Under the pieces are notes generated by a model. That model saw only the letters and a program-made list of their open reading frames with translations, made no database searches and was not told the origin of the DNA. A stretch of DNA of 61,948 nt from Pseudomonadota bacterium. GTDB taxonomy: Bacteria; Desulfobacterota; Binatia; Binatales; Binataceae. Shown piece by piece: positions 7,510 through 16,042 of this stretch. Position numbers and translations under genes: made by a program. The stretch is from assembly GCA_021323945.1 (NCBI GenBank), contig JAJPKA010000019.1, positions 1-61,948 on the forward strand, written 5' to 3'. Each line of letters begins with the position of its first letter. Position 1 is the first letter of the stretch.

Positions 7510-8694
7510 ATGGCACGCGCGGGCGTTTTGATTGTCGGTCACGGGAGCCGCGAGGCCATCGCGAACGCGGAGTTCGAGGGGCTGGTCGATCGGGTCCGTG
7601 AGCGGCGGCGGGAGTTCGAGGTCCAGCGCGCCTACGTGGAACTTGCCGCACCTACGCTGGCCGATGGTCTCAACGCGTTGGCGACCCGCAACGAGCGGGT
7701 GGTCGTCGCACCTTTGTTTTTGTTCACTGCGGGTCATGTGAAGAATGACATTCCGTTAGCGCTGGCTGCGGCGCGGCGGCGGTTTCCCAAAGTCCGCTTT
7801 ACCGCCGCTCGCGTGCTCGGCGTCCATCCCGTGATGGCAGAGCTGGCCTTCGAAAGAGCGATGGAAGTTGCCGACGGTGGGGTCGATGCCAGGCGGACTG
7901 CCTTGGTAGTCGTCGGACGGGGCTCCAGTGACCCCGACGCAAACGGTGACTTCTTCAAGTTGGCCCGGCTTCTGGGAGAAGGACACGACTTCGCCTGGGT
8001 GGCCCCGGCGTTCATCGGCATCACGAGACCACTGTTCAGCGAAGTGATCGAGCTAATCGCGCGGGCACGTCCGCAGAAGATTCTGGTGGTTCCATATTTT
8101 TTGTTTGCCGGCCGTCTGATCGCGCAGCTTGAGACCGCGGTCGAGGAGTTCCGCACTCACCATCCCTGGATCAAGACCACTCTTGCGCCCCATCTCGGCA
8201 TCCATTCGAAGCTGCTCGAGGTTCTCGACGAGCGGCTGGACGAAGCTCTAAGTGAGCGCGCCCCGCTACCCTGTGATAACTGCCAGTACCGGGTGCCGAT
8301 CGGCGCGATCACCGAGCAGGTCGGTGGATTCCGTTCCCTGCTATGGAGCGCCCGCCATATGGAAACGCACGCCCAGGCCATGCCGCACGTGCACGCCCAT
8401 CGGCCGATGAGCAGACACGTCCTGGTCTGCGGAAATGTTGACTGCGCAGCGCGCGGCAGTATCGCGCTTATCGCTGAGTTGCGCCGGGCGCTGCGCCGCG
8501 CCGGCCGGGAACGCGAAATCAGAATCACCCGCACCTCATGTATGGGTCGCTGCGGCGAGGGGCCAACCGTAGCGGTTTATCCCGATGGCATCTGGTACCG
8601 CGGCGTGACCCCGGCAGACGCGCACGAACTGGTGGATTGTCATCTGGTCGGTGACCGGCTGGTGGCGCGGTTGGTCGATGCGATTATGCAATGA
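7510..8694 (+). CDS. cbiX: Sirohydrochlorin cobaltochelatase CbiX (long form) fused to a 2Fe-2S ferredoxin-like domain
   Basis: It inserts cobalt into sirohydrochlorin, the committing step of the anaerobic corrin route. The first half carries the metal-ligand histidines (VGHGSR, H11; TAGHVKND, H76). The second CbiX repeat has lost them: VGRGSSD and FAGRLI have arginine at the equivalent places. After residue 250 comes CDNCQYR, a histidine-rich linker (HMETHAQAMPHVHAHRP), then a thioredoxin-like ferredoxin domain with cysteines in VCGNVDCAARG and SCMGRCGEGP. The frame extends upstream to 7366, but that would overlap the terminator; the ATG at 7510 starts exactly at the chelatase fold, although its ribosome-binding site is weak. 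It is the first gene behind the riboswitch. Confidence 0.9.
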   Translation: MARAGVLIVGHGSREAIANAEFEGLVDRVRERRREFEVQRAYVELAAPTLADGLNALATRNERVVVAPLFLFTAGHVKNDIPLALAAARRRFPKVRFTAARVLGVHPVMAELAFERAMEVADGGVDARRTALVVVGRGSSDPDANGDFFKLARLLGEGHDFAWVAPAFIGITRPLFSEVIELIARARPQKILVVPYFLFAGRLIAQLETAVEEFRTHHPWIKTTLAPHLGIHSKLLEVLDERLDEALSERAPLPCDNCQYRVPIGAITEQVGGFRSLLWSARHMETHAQAMPHVHAHRPMSRHVLVCGNVDCAARGSIALIAELRRALRRAGREREIRITRTSCMGRCGEGPTVAVYPDGIWYRGVTPADAHELVDCHLVGDRLVARLVDAIMQ

Positions 8695-8706
8695 AGGCGA
8701 AATGAA

Positions 8707-9081
8707 ATGGCTTGTCATGAGATAGCGGCATTGCGGCTTGGGCTGATGCGGCTCCTCGGGGTCAAGGACGAAGCCGCGCGGCAGCACGAACTCGCCGAAC
8801 TGGGCGAGGCCAGGGCTCGGTCGGGGGTCCTCCATTCGATGTGCGAAGCGAGCGATTTGAACAGCTTGTGCCGCTTCTACGAGGCGGCAGTGACATCGCT
8901 CGAGGAGCGGGTGGCGGCGGCCAGCCCGGAAGATCCCCAGCTCGCCTATTTGCGGAGCCTCATAATCCTAGCCAAGAAAGTCGAACTCGATCTTTCCAAC
9001 CAGCTTGAGGCTTTGACCCGTCTCTTCCACGACCTCGAGCAGATGCACGACTTCGTACACGAAATCTACCCGGTGGACTGA
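8707..9081 (+). CDS. DUF3209 family protein
   Basis: A 124-residue protein opening MACHEIAALRLGLMRLLGV, the typical start of DUF3209, and predicted mostly helical. It contains several acidic and histidine residues near the end (LFHDLEQMHDFVHEIYP) that could bind metal; that is inference. It follows cbiX by 12 bases and precedes the flavoenzyme by 2, so it is co-transcribed. The family is recurrently found beside CbiX (remembered). A role as a cobalt carrier or chelatase partner is plausible but undemonstrated. Confidence 0.78.
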   Translation: MACHEIAALRLGLMRLLGVKDEAARQHELAELGEARARSGVLHSMCEASDLNSLCRFYEAAVTSLEERVAAASPEDPQLAYLRSLIILAKKVELDLSNQLEALTRLFHDLEQMHDFVHEIYPVD

Positions 9082-9083
9082 AG

Positions 9084-9839
9084 ATGGCCGAAGCTCGATT
9101 GGCGCGCGTAATTCAATCGGAATCGATCGGACCGCAGGCGCGGCTGCTCAGCCTCGCGATGGCGCGCGGCGAGCTGGGGTTTGTCGGCGGCCAGTACATT
9201 ATCGTTAACACAGGGATCGAGCTTGCCGGCGGCAAACTGGCCAAACGTGCCTATTCGATCATTTCGAGTGACACTCAACAGTCGCAGTTCCAACTGGCGG
9301 TGCGGCGTATCGGCCAGGGGCCTGGCTCCAACTTTATGCATCGGATCGCCGTTGGCGCCGAGCTGCCCTTCAGCGGGCCGTGGGGAAAATTCGTGGCCGA
9401 GGCAGGTTCGGGGCCGCGGCTGGTCTTCGCGACCGACACCGGGATCACGGCCACGCTGGGGCTGCTGCGCGGACGGCGATTCCGCGAGTCGGCGGTCGAT
9501 ACGACCGTGGTCTGGTTCGTCGAAGCGGACGATTACTTTATCCCGGCCGCCTTCGCCCGCGAATCCATAGCGGCGCCGCGGATTACTTTCGAGGTGATTG
9601 CCGCACCGCCGCCCGGACATCCCCAACGCCCGGTGCAGGCTCGTGCGCTGGTCGATCGGCTGGTGACGAAGCAGCTGCCGGACCAGGTCTATCTGGCGGG
9701 CGATGGAGCGTTGATTTACCCGCTGCGCGATCACCTGGCGAGCGTCGGTGTAAGCGCCGACCGAATTCGTCTCGAGGCGTTCTTTAATAACCCAGAGCGA
9801 CGCATCTCGATCTCAGGGTCACGGCTCACTGATGGCTGA
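9084..9839 (+). CDS. Ferredoxin-NADP reductase-like flavoenzyme in the cobalamin operon
   Basis: A 251-residue FNR-superfamily protein. Residues 1-100 form the flavin-binding barrel with the RAYSIIS motif (RxYS/T, FAD contact). The nucleotide-binding half starts GPRLVFATDTGITATLGLL, and the end reads YLAGDGALIYPL then EAFFNNPERR. It overlaps cbiD by eight bases, so the two are translationally coupled. In the corrin pathway a reductase is needed at precorrin-6A, and no cbiJ/cobK is visible in the operon. It could also reduce cobalt(II) corrinoid ahead of adenosylation or feed the ferredoxin domain of CbiX. The family is secure; the role is inference. Confidence 0.75.
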   Translation: MAEARLARVIQSESIGPQARLLSLAMARGELGFVGGQYIIVNTGIELAGGKLAKRAYSIISSDTQQSQFQLAVRRIGQGPGSNFMHRIAVGAELPFSGPWGKFVAEAGSGPRLVFATDTGITATLGLLRGRRFRESAVDTTVVWFVEADDYFIPAAFARESIAAPRITFEVIAAPPPGHPQRPVQARALVDRLVTKQLPDQVYLAGDGALIYPLRDHLASVGVSADRIRLEAFFNNPERRISISGSRLTDG

Positions 9840-10947
9840 AATCGACGTGTCACCGCGCAACCGAAGAGGTCTCAGAACCGGGTTCACCACCGGCGCCTGT
9901 GCCGCGGCTGCGGCCAAGGCTGCGGCTCGCTGCCTGGTCAGGGGCACGTCGTTGACCGAGATCGAAACCACTTTGCCCAACCGGATGAAGGTCACGTTTG
10001 CGCTCAAGCGCTGCGAAAGCGCGAACGGCGCCGCCGTTTGCAGCGTAATCAAGGACGCGGGCGACGATCCGGATTGCACTCACGGCGCCGAACTGGTCGC
10101 CGAGGTCAGGCTGCGCGCTGAGGGGGGCGTCGAGGTGTGCGGCGGCGCCGGGGTCGCGGTGGTGACCAAGCCCGGACTGGGCCTAGAAGTGGGCGGTCCC
10201 TCGATTACCCCGGCGCCGCGCCGGAACATCATCGAGATGGTCGACGAGGAGCTGGTCGGCAGCCCCTGGCGAGGGGCGATCGTGACCTTAAGCGTCCCCG
10301 GCGGGGAGGAGATGGCAAAGCAGACGATCAATGCCCGGCTTGGCCTGATTGGCGGAATCTCAATCCTCGGCACCAGCGGAATCGTGCGCCCCTATTCCAC
10401 TGCGGCCTTCCGCGCGAGCGTGGTGCAGGCGATCGATGTTGCCGCTGAGCGCGGCCTTGACGAGCTCATTCTGACAACCGGCGGGAAATCAGAGGCATAC
10501 GCGATGAAACTGTTCCCGCACTTGCCGGAGGACGCCTTTATTCAGATGGGCGACTTCGTGGGAACCGCGCTCAAGCATTGCCAGCGCCGGGCGATTAGGC
10601 GGGCGATTATTGTGGGAATGATCGGCAAGCTGTCAAAGATGGCGGACGGGCGGATGCAGACCCATGCCGCCGGTTCCGAAGTAAACATGGAGTTGCTGGC
10701 GAGCCTCGCCTCGCAACTGGGCGCGAATGACAACCTGTGCCGCGAAATTCGCGCCGCCTCCACCGCACGCCGCGTACTGGAGCTCTGCTCGGCGGAAAAA
10801 CTCGCCATCGCCTCGCTCATCTGCCGGCGCGTGGTGGAGAACGGAACGCGTCACGCAGGCGGCGACCTTGAGGTTCAGGCCTGGATGGTGGACTTCGAGG
10901 GCCGTTTGCTCGGCCATTATCCGCCAGACGCCAACAGATTGGGGTAA
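9832..10947 (+). CDS. cbiD: Cobalt-precorrin-5B C1-methyltransferase CbiD
   Basis: 371 residues. The N-terminus RTGFTTGACAAAAAKAAARC is the family signature; LTTGGKSEAYA and later GMIGKLSKMADGRMQTHAAG also fit. It adds a methyl group at C1 of the ring with S-adenosylmethionine, and its presence together with CbiG marks the cobalt-early (anaerobic) route. The start overlaps the preceding flavoenzyme, and cbiC follows after five bases. Length and motifs are complete. Confidence 0.95.
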   Translation: MAEIDVSPRNRRGLRTGFTTGACAAAAAKAAARCLVRGTSLTEIETTLPNRMKVTFALKRCESANGAAVCSVIKDAGDDPDCTHGAELVAEVRLRAEGGVEVCGGAGVAVVTKPGLGLEVGGPSITPAPRRNIIEMVDEELVGSPWRGAIVTLSVPGGEEMAKQTINARLGLIGGISILGTSGIVRPYSTAAFRASVVQAIDVAAERGLDELILTTGGKSEAYAMKLFPHLPEDAFIQMGDFVGTALKHCQRRAIRRAIIVGMIGKLSKMADGRMQTHAAGSEVNMELLASLASQLGANDNLCREIRAASTARRVLELCSAEKLAIASLICRRVVENGTRHAGGDLEVQAWMVDFEGRLLGHYPPDANRLG

Positions 10948-10952
10948 GCGAC

Positions 10953-11603
10953 ATGAGCGATATGCGTCAGATGACGGCGTTGGGCCGCAACATCGAAGAG
11001 GGCAGTTTTGCCATCATCGACCGCGAGGCTGGAGGGCATGGGTTCGACCCCGCGCAGTGGCAGATCGTCCGTCGTGTCATCCATGCTACCGCCGATTTCG
11101 AGTTCAAGGATTTGATGCGTTTCCATCCCCGGGCGGTCAGCGCGGGGATCGCTGCCGTGCGCCGGGGCGCTCCCATCGTGGTTGATGTCAAGATGATTAG
11201 CGCAGGTCTCAACGAGGAGCGCCTGAAATTTTACGGCTGTGCGACGCATTGCTTTATCTCCGACGATGACGTGATCGCCGCAGCCAAAGCCAATAACAGT
11301 ACCCGTGCCATCGAGGCGATGCGCAAGGCTGGGCGCCAGGGACTGCTCGACGGTGCGATCGCAGCGATCGGCAATGCTCCGACGGCGCTGGTGGAGACGG
11401 TGCGGCTGATCGAGCGGGAAGGCCTTCGCCCCGCGCTGGTGATCGGGGTGCCGGTGGGTTTCGTCTCGGCAGCGGAATCCAAAGAGGCCGCCCTCGGCCT
11501 AGACGTCCCGTATGTGGTCGCGCGGGGACGCAAGGGCGGCAGCGCGATTGCCGTGGCGATAATTCACGCTCTGCTCCTTCTTGCCAAGGAGAAGGAACTA
11601 TGA
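10953..11603 (+). CDS. cbiC: Cobalt-precorrin-8 methylmutase CbiC
   Basis: A 216-residue protein that moves the methyl group from C11 to C12 to give cobyrinic acid. It shows the family pattern: RVIHATADFEFKDLMRFHP with the catalytic-type histidine near residue 48, PIVVDVKMISAGL, the NAPTAL loop, and GVPVGFVSAAESKE. The stop overlaps the start of cbiET in an ATGA junction. A GGGGTAAG ribosome-binding site precedes the ATG. Standard length. Confidence 0.95.
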   Translation: MSDMRQMTALGRNIEEGSFAIIDREAGGHGFDPAQWQIVRRVIHATADFEFKDLMRFHPRAVSAGIAAVRRGAPIVVDVKMISAGLNEERLKFYGCATHCFISDDDVIAAAKANNSTRAIEAMRKAGRQGLLDGAIAAIGNAPTALVETVRLIEREGLRPALVIGVPVGFVSAAESKEAALGLDVPYVVARGRKGGSAIAVAIIHALLLLAKEKEL

Positions 11604-12856
11604 AGTTGCGTCCTATCACCATCGTGGGAATTGGCGACGACGGCTGCGCCGGGCTTTCGAGCCGCGCGATGGGAGCAGTGTCGGCGGCACATGTGCTGGC
11701 GGGCGGCGAGCGTCACCTGGCTTTTTTCCCACAATTTGAGGGCGAAAGGATCGTGCTCAAGAATGGGCTCGCGCATGCGCTCGACCGCATCGCCGAAGCC
11801 GCCAACGAGAACAACGTCTGCATTCTGGCCTCGGGCGATCCGATGTTCTTTGGAATCGGCGCGACAGTCATCCGGCGGCTCGGCGCCGAGCACGTCGAGG
11901 TGCTGCCCCATCCGAGTTCGATGCAATTGGCGTTCGCCCGCATCGGGATGAAGTGGGATGACGCGGTCTTCATCTCGCTGCATGGGCGAAGCTCGCAGGG
12001 CTTTGTCACGCGACTAAGAAGCTGTGCGAAGGTCGGCGTTTTCACCGATCCGGACAACACGCCTCAGCGCCTGGCTGGTGCGATGCTGGAGCACGGTCAG
12101 GTCGGCTGGCGCGCCTGGGTGTGCGAAAATCTCGCCGGGCCGGACGAGCGGATCAGGGCATTCTCGGTGGTTGAGTTGGCCAACTGCGCGGATATTGGGC
12201 CGCTGAATTTTCTGGTACTCGTGCGCAATGAAGAACAGAGCTGGCGACCGCCACCGGCCATCCCGTTCATCCACGAGGATGATTTTGCCAAGCGCGTACC
12301 GAAAAAAGGCCTGATAACCAAACGTGAGGTGCGGCTCCTATCGCTGGCCGCGATGCGCATTCGTTGCGACAGTGTGGTCTGGGATATTGGAGCCGGCTCC
12401 GGTTCGGTGTCGATAGAGGCGGCGATGCTGGCACCACAGGGACGCGTCTATGCCATTGAACTGGATCCCGAAGGAATTGAACTGTGCCGTGAGAACCTCC
12501 GCGCCCACGCTATCGACAATGTCCAGCTGGTCGCCGGACGTGCCCCCGAGGCACTTGCCGACCTCGAAGCCCCCGACGCGGTGTTCGTCGGGGGAAGCAA
12601 GGGAAGCATGGACGAGATCGTCGAAGCCGCATTGGAGCGGTTACGTCCGGGAGGCCGGCTGGTAGCCAACGCAATCACGCTGGAAAACTCCGCAGAGATT
12701 CACACCGCCCTGCGCAAACGCGGGATCGTTCCGGAGGTAACTCTGCTGCAGGTCGCACGGGCGCAGCCGCTTGCTCGTTATTTGCGTTTCGAAGCACTCA
12801 ATCCGATCCAAATCTTTGCTGCGGAAAAACCCTCAGCCGGAGGCAGTTCGGTATGA
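11600..12856 (+). CDS. cbiET: Fused cobalt-precorrin-7 C5-methyltransferase / C15-methyltransferase-decarboxylase CbiE-CbiT
   Basis: A 418-residue fusion equivalent to CobL. Residues 1-210 are CbiE: a tetrapyrrole methylase with ILASGDPMFFGIG and SSMQLAFARIGMKWDDA. Residues 225-410 are CbiT: GLITKREVRLLSLAAM, then a Rossmann methyltransferase motif VWDIGAGSGSVSIEAAML, with DAVFVGGSKGSMDE further on. Together they methylate C5 and C15 and decarboxylate the C12 acetate. It overlaps both cbiC and cbiL by four bases (ATGA), pointing to coupled translation. Confidence 0.95.
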   Translation: MKLRPITIVGIGDDGCAGLSSRAMGAVSAAHVLAGGERHLAFFPQFEGERIVLKNGLAHALDRIAEAANENNVCILASGDPMFFGIGATVIRRLGAEHVEVLPHPSSMQLAFARIGMKWDDAVFISLHGRSSQGFVTRLRSCAKVGVFTDPDNTPQRLAGAMLEHGQVGWRAWVCENLAGPDERIRAFSVVELANCADIGPLNFLVLVRNEEQSWRPPPAIPFIHEDDFAKRVPKKGLITKREVRLLSLAAMRIRCDSVVWDIGAGSGSVSIEAAMLAPQGRVYAIELDPEGIELCRENLRAHAIDNVQLVAGRAPEALADLEAPDAVFVGGSKGSMDEIVEAALERLRPGGRLVANAITLENSAEIHTALRKRGIVPEVTLLQVARAQPLARYLRFEALNPIQIFAAEKPSAGGSSV

Positions 12857-13623
12857 ACTATGGAACGCTGTACGGCGTCGGTGTCGGCCCTGGCGCGCCT
12901 GACCTGCTGACCCTACGAGCCGTGGAAACGCTCCAGCGCGTCGACGTCATCGCCCTGCCGCGGAGCTCAGACTACGGTTCGTCGACAGCCTGGCGAATAA
13001 TCGAACCGGTTGTCGGCAAAAGGAGCAATCAAGAGCGCCTTTTTCTAACCTTTCCGATGAGCAAAGAACCGGCGCGACTGCGCCAGGCGTGGGACGCCGC
13101 TTTCGCCAAAATCGGCGAACGACTCAAAAGCGGCCGCTCGGTTGCATTCGCCACCGAAGGCGATCCTTCGCTCTACAGCACGTTCGGCTATCTGCTCGGG
13201 GAGGCGCCGCGCCGATGGCCAGGGATTCGGGTCGAAGTGGTGCCGGGGGTCTCATCGATCGCGGCTGTGCCCGCCGTGCTGGGCGCTCCGCTCGCCGACG
13301 GGCTCGAGCGAATTGCAATCATTCCGGCCAACTACGGGGTCACGGATCTGGTCACCATACTGAACACCTTCGATACCACCATTCTGATGAAAATCGGCTC
13401 GGAGATGCCAAAAGTCATCGAAGCGCTGGAGCGCACGGGGCTGTTGCACAAGGCAGCCTACGTGGCGAAGGCCACGATGCCGGAGCAGAAAGTGACGACC
13501 GATCTGCGGGCGGTCCGCGGCGAGCGCGGCGACTGCTTCGCGATGATAGTGGTCGCGCGCCGTGAGCGCAGCGGCGTGCTTGCGGGGGAAGTTTCGCCCA
13601 ACGCCGCGCTGGCCCAGCGGTAA
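12853..13623 (+). CDS. cbiL: Precorrin-2 / cobalt-factor II C20-methyltransferase CbiL
   Basis: A 256-residue tetrapyrrole methylase. It has the SAM-binding opening YGVGVGPGAPDLLTLRAVE, the second motif FATEGDPSLYSTFGYL, and VVPGVSSIAAVPAVLGAPLA. In the anaerobic route it methylates C20 of the cobalt complex. GGAGG lies about nine bases before the ATG, which overlaps the cbiET stop. It is clearly distinct from CbiF and CobA paralogues here by the FATEGDPSLYS signature. Confidence 0.93.
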   Translation: MNYGTLYGVGVGPGAPDLLTLRAVETLQRVDVIALPRSSDYGSSTAWRIIEPVVGKRSNQERLFLTFPMSKEPARLRQAWDAAFAKIGERLKSGRSVAFATEGDPSLYSTFGYLLGEAPRRWPGIRVEVVPGVSSIAAVPAVLGAPLADGLERIAIIPANYGVTDLVTILNTFDTTILMKIGSEMPKVIEALERTGLLHKAAYVAKATMPEQKVTTDLRAVRGERGDCFAMIVVARRERSGVLAGEVSPNAALAQR

Positions 13624-13634
13624 GTCGAAGCAAA

Positions 13635-14783
13635 ATGCCACGCAAGCCCTTTGCAATCTACGCCATCACGCGTCACGGGCTCGAAATCGCTACCCGGCTG
13701 GCAGAGACCTTCACCAACGCCGACACTTACGTCTCCGAGAAACTGCTGGCGACGGCGCGCCAGGAGCCGAAACTGGCAAACGCCCTCGCGCTCAAGCTGC
13801 CGATGGGACCGGCACTCGCGGAAACGTTTTTCGCCTATGACTGCCATGTGTTTATCGTCAGCATCGGCGCGGTACTGAGGTTGCTCGCGCCGCTGATTCG
13901 CGACAAAAAGAGCGACCCCGCGGTGGTCTGCGTCGATGACGCCGCGCGCTTCGCGATCTCGGTGCTTTCGGGCCACGTTGGCCGCGGCAACGTTTTCACC
14001 GAGCGGGTCGCTGCAGCGCTGGGCGCGCAGGCGGTGATCACCACCGCATCCGACGCCATCGGCACGCTCACCGTGGACATCCTCGGCCGGGAACTGGGCT
14101 GGACGCTTGACGATCCGGATCGCAACGTGACGCGCGGGTGCGCAGCCGTGGTCAACGCCGCGCCGGTCATGTTCGTGCAGGAGACGGGAGAGCCCGACTG
14201 GTGGCCGATGGACCGGCCGCTACCGCCGGGCGTGCGTTACTCAACGGCATTGGAGGATGTCGATCCAGACGTCTTCGAGATTCTGCTGGTGGCCACCGAC
14301 CGCGATTTTCGCAAGACCCATCCGCGCCACTGGGAGAACGCCGTGATCTATCGCCCCAGAAGCCTGGTGGTGGGAATCGGCTGCGACAAAAATACGCCGC
14401 CAGAGCTGGTGGAGAAAGGGGTGGCCAAGGCATTCGAGACCCATGGGCTCTCGCTCAAGGCGGTGAAGACGCTCGTCACGATCGACAAAAAGTGTGACGA
14501 ACCAGCGATTCTGGCGCTTGCTGAACGGCACGGATGGCCGCTCGAGGTCCATTCGGCCGAGGAGCTCGACGCCGTCCAGGGGATCGAGAATCCCTCCGAA
14601 ACCGTCCGGCGTCACGTCGGTACACGCGGTGTAGCGGAACCTGCAGCGCTGCTCGGGGCGCGCGCCGAACGGCTGCTCGTTCCCAAGCAGGTCTATACCG
14701 AGCCCGGCGCGGGAAGATCGATGACTGTCGCCATCGCGCGCATCCCATTTCCAAAGCGCAGGATGGAGGTTGGCAATGCCTGA
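13635..14783 (+). CDS. cbiG: Cobalt-precorrin-5A hydrolase CbiG
   Basis: 382 residues. The N-terminal domain opens KPFAIYAITRHGLEIATRLA, with VFIVSIGAVLRLLAPLI and DDAARFAISVLSGHVGRGN following. The C-terminal domain has VGIGCDKNTPPELVEK and TLVTIDKKCDEPAI. CbiG opens the delta-lactone and releases acetaldehyde, which occurs only in the cobalt-early pathway. Eleven bases separate it from cbiL, and its end overlaps the start of cbiH by eight bases. Complete. Confidence 0.94.
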   Translation: MPRKPFAIYAITRHGLEIATRLAETFTNADTYVSEKLLATARQEPKLANALALKLPMGPALAETFFAYDCHVFIVSIGAVLRLLAPLIRDKKSDPAVVCVDDAARFAISVLSGHVGRGNVFTERVAAALGAQAVITTASDAIGTLTVDILGRELGWTLDDPDRNVTRGCAAVVNAAPVMFVQETGEPDWWPMDRPLPPGVRYSTALEDVDPDVFEILLVATDRDFRKTHPRHWENAVIYRPRSLVVGIGCDKNTPPELVEKGVAKAFETHGLSLKAVKTLVTIDKKCDEPAILALAERHGWPLEVHSAEELDAVQGIENPSETVRRHVGTRGVAEPAALLGARAERLLVPKQVYTEPGAGRSMTVAIARIPFPKRRMEVGNA

Positions 14784-15621
14784 GGTGAAGGGCGTTTTGT
14801 CCGTCGTTGGAATCGGTCCCGGAGCGCAGGACCACGCGACCCCTGCCGCTACTCGCGCGATTGCCGACAGCGAGCTGATTGTCGGGTACACCACCTATCT
14901 CAAGCTGGTGGCTGAGCTGATCCGCGGCAAAGAGATCGTACGGAGCGGGATGACGGAGGAGATTGCCCGGGCGCGCGCCGCCGTCGAACGCGCCCGAGCC
15001 GGCGCCAAGGTCGCCTTGATTTCGTCAGGCGATGCCGGAGTTTACGGAATGGCCGGTCTAGTGTTCGAGGTGCTGCGCGATATTGGATGGAAGCGCGGCG
15101 ACTCGCCCGAGCTCCGGATCATACCCGGCATCACCGCGCTCAGTTCGTGCGCCGCGCTGATGGGCGCGCCGTTGGTGCACGATTTCTGCGCGATCTCGCT
15201 GTCGGATTTGCTGACGCCATGGCCTCTCATCGCGCGGCGAATCGAAGCGGCGGCGGCGGCCGATTTCGTGATCGGACTTTACAATCCGGCAAGCGGCCGG
15301 CGTACGCGGCAGATCGTCGAAGCGCATTCAATCATCAGAAGGTATCGCCAGCCGACGACGCCGGTTGCTCTGGTGAAGAGCGCCTATCGGAAACTTCAGC
15401 GGACGGTGCTCACCGATCTGGATCACTTTCTTGACTATGAGATCGGGATGCTCACCACGGTGATCGTGGGATCGAGCAACACGTTTGTGTTCGAAGGCTA
15501 CATGGTCACGCCGCGTGGCTATTCGAACAAATACACTTCACAGGGCGAGCTCCTGCCGGGTCAACGGCCGGGGCGTTCGCTGGTGCTGGAATCCACATCC
15601 GAGCAGACGGAGGTTGAGTGA
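14776..15621 (+). CDS. cbiH: Cobalt-factor III (precorrin-3B) C17-methyltransferase CbiH
   Basis: 281 residues from ATG 14776, chosen over the upstream TTG at 14770 because GGAGG (14765-14769) sits six bases before it. It has SVVGIGPGAQDHATPAATRA, LISSGDAGVYGMAGLVFEVL, IIPGITALSSCAALMGAPL and HDFCAISLSDLLTPW, the CbiH/CobJ signature. It performs C17 methylation and ring contraction. The stop codon overlaps the next start (TGATG). Confidence 0.94.
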   Translation: MPEVKGVLSVVGIGPGAQDHATPAATRAIADSELIVGYTTYLKLVAELIRGKEIVRSGMTEEIARARAAVERARAGAKVALISSGDAGVYGMAGLVFEVLRDIGWKRGDSPELRIIPGITALSSCAALMGAPLVHDFCAISLSDLLTPWPLIARRIEAAAAADFVIGLYNPASGRRTRQIVEAHSIIRRYRQPTTPVALVKSAYRKLQRTVLTDLDHFLDYEIGMLTTVIVGSSNTFVFEGYMVTPRGYSNKYTSQGELLPGQRPGRSLVLESTSEQTEVE

Positions 15622-16034
15622 TGGCGCGGGTGGGACGACTGGCCGGCGCGATTCTCGCCGAAACCGGCGGCAGATTCTTTCTTATCGGCAATACCAAGGA
15701 GCCATGCGATTTCGAAGCGGTGGGCTTCGAGCCGCCCGCAGCGATCGATGCGCTCAAACGGCCCTATGTTGCGTTGACGGCGCGGCGGCCTGTCGAGATA
15801 ACTCCGCCCTGCCTGACTCTCGACCTGGAGGGTGAATCGCTTGCAGCGACGCTCGCCGAACGACTGCTGATCGAGCGCAATGGCTCGGTCAGCGAGCGGC
15901 TCTGGCGGCTCGTTATCGATCCGAGCGGAGAGGAGGCGGTTCCCACGGAGCGGCCGGTTGAAGCCCGCTGGCTCGGTGAGATACCCGCGCCCATCTGGAA
16001 GATCGTACGCGATACGGTGCTGCGCTGTCTGTAA
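15621..16034 (+). CDS. Unrecognised protein encoded inside the cobalamin operon
   Basis: 137 codons from ATG 15621, which has GGAGG seven bases upstream (15609-15613) and overlaps the cbiH stop. The sequence is soluble-looking, with GGRFFLIGNTKEPCDFEAVG, RRPVEITPPCLTLDLEG and WLGEIPAPIWKIVRDTVLRC; the cysteines are scattered and there is no membrane segment or known cofactor motif. I do not recognise the family. Its position between cbiH and cbiF, with tight coupling at both ends, says it is expressed with the corrin enzymes. Possible roles are a partner of a methylase or a factor for the missing reductase step. This is a real gene by spacing and codon pattern. Confidence 0.72.
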   Translation: MARVGRLAGAILAETGGRFFLIGNTKEPCDFEAVGFEPPAAIDALKRPYVALTARRPVEITPPCLTLDLEGESLAATLAERLLIERNGSVSERLWRLVIDPSGEEAVPTERPVEARWLGEIPAPIWKIVRDTVLRCL

Positions 16035-16042
16035 GAAGAACG

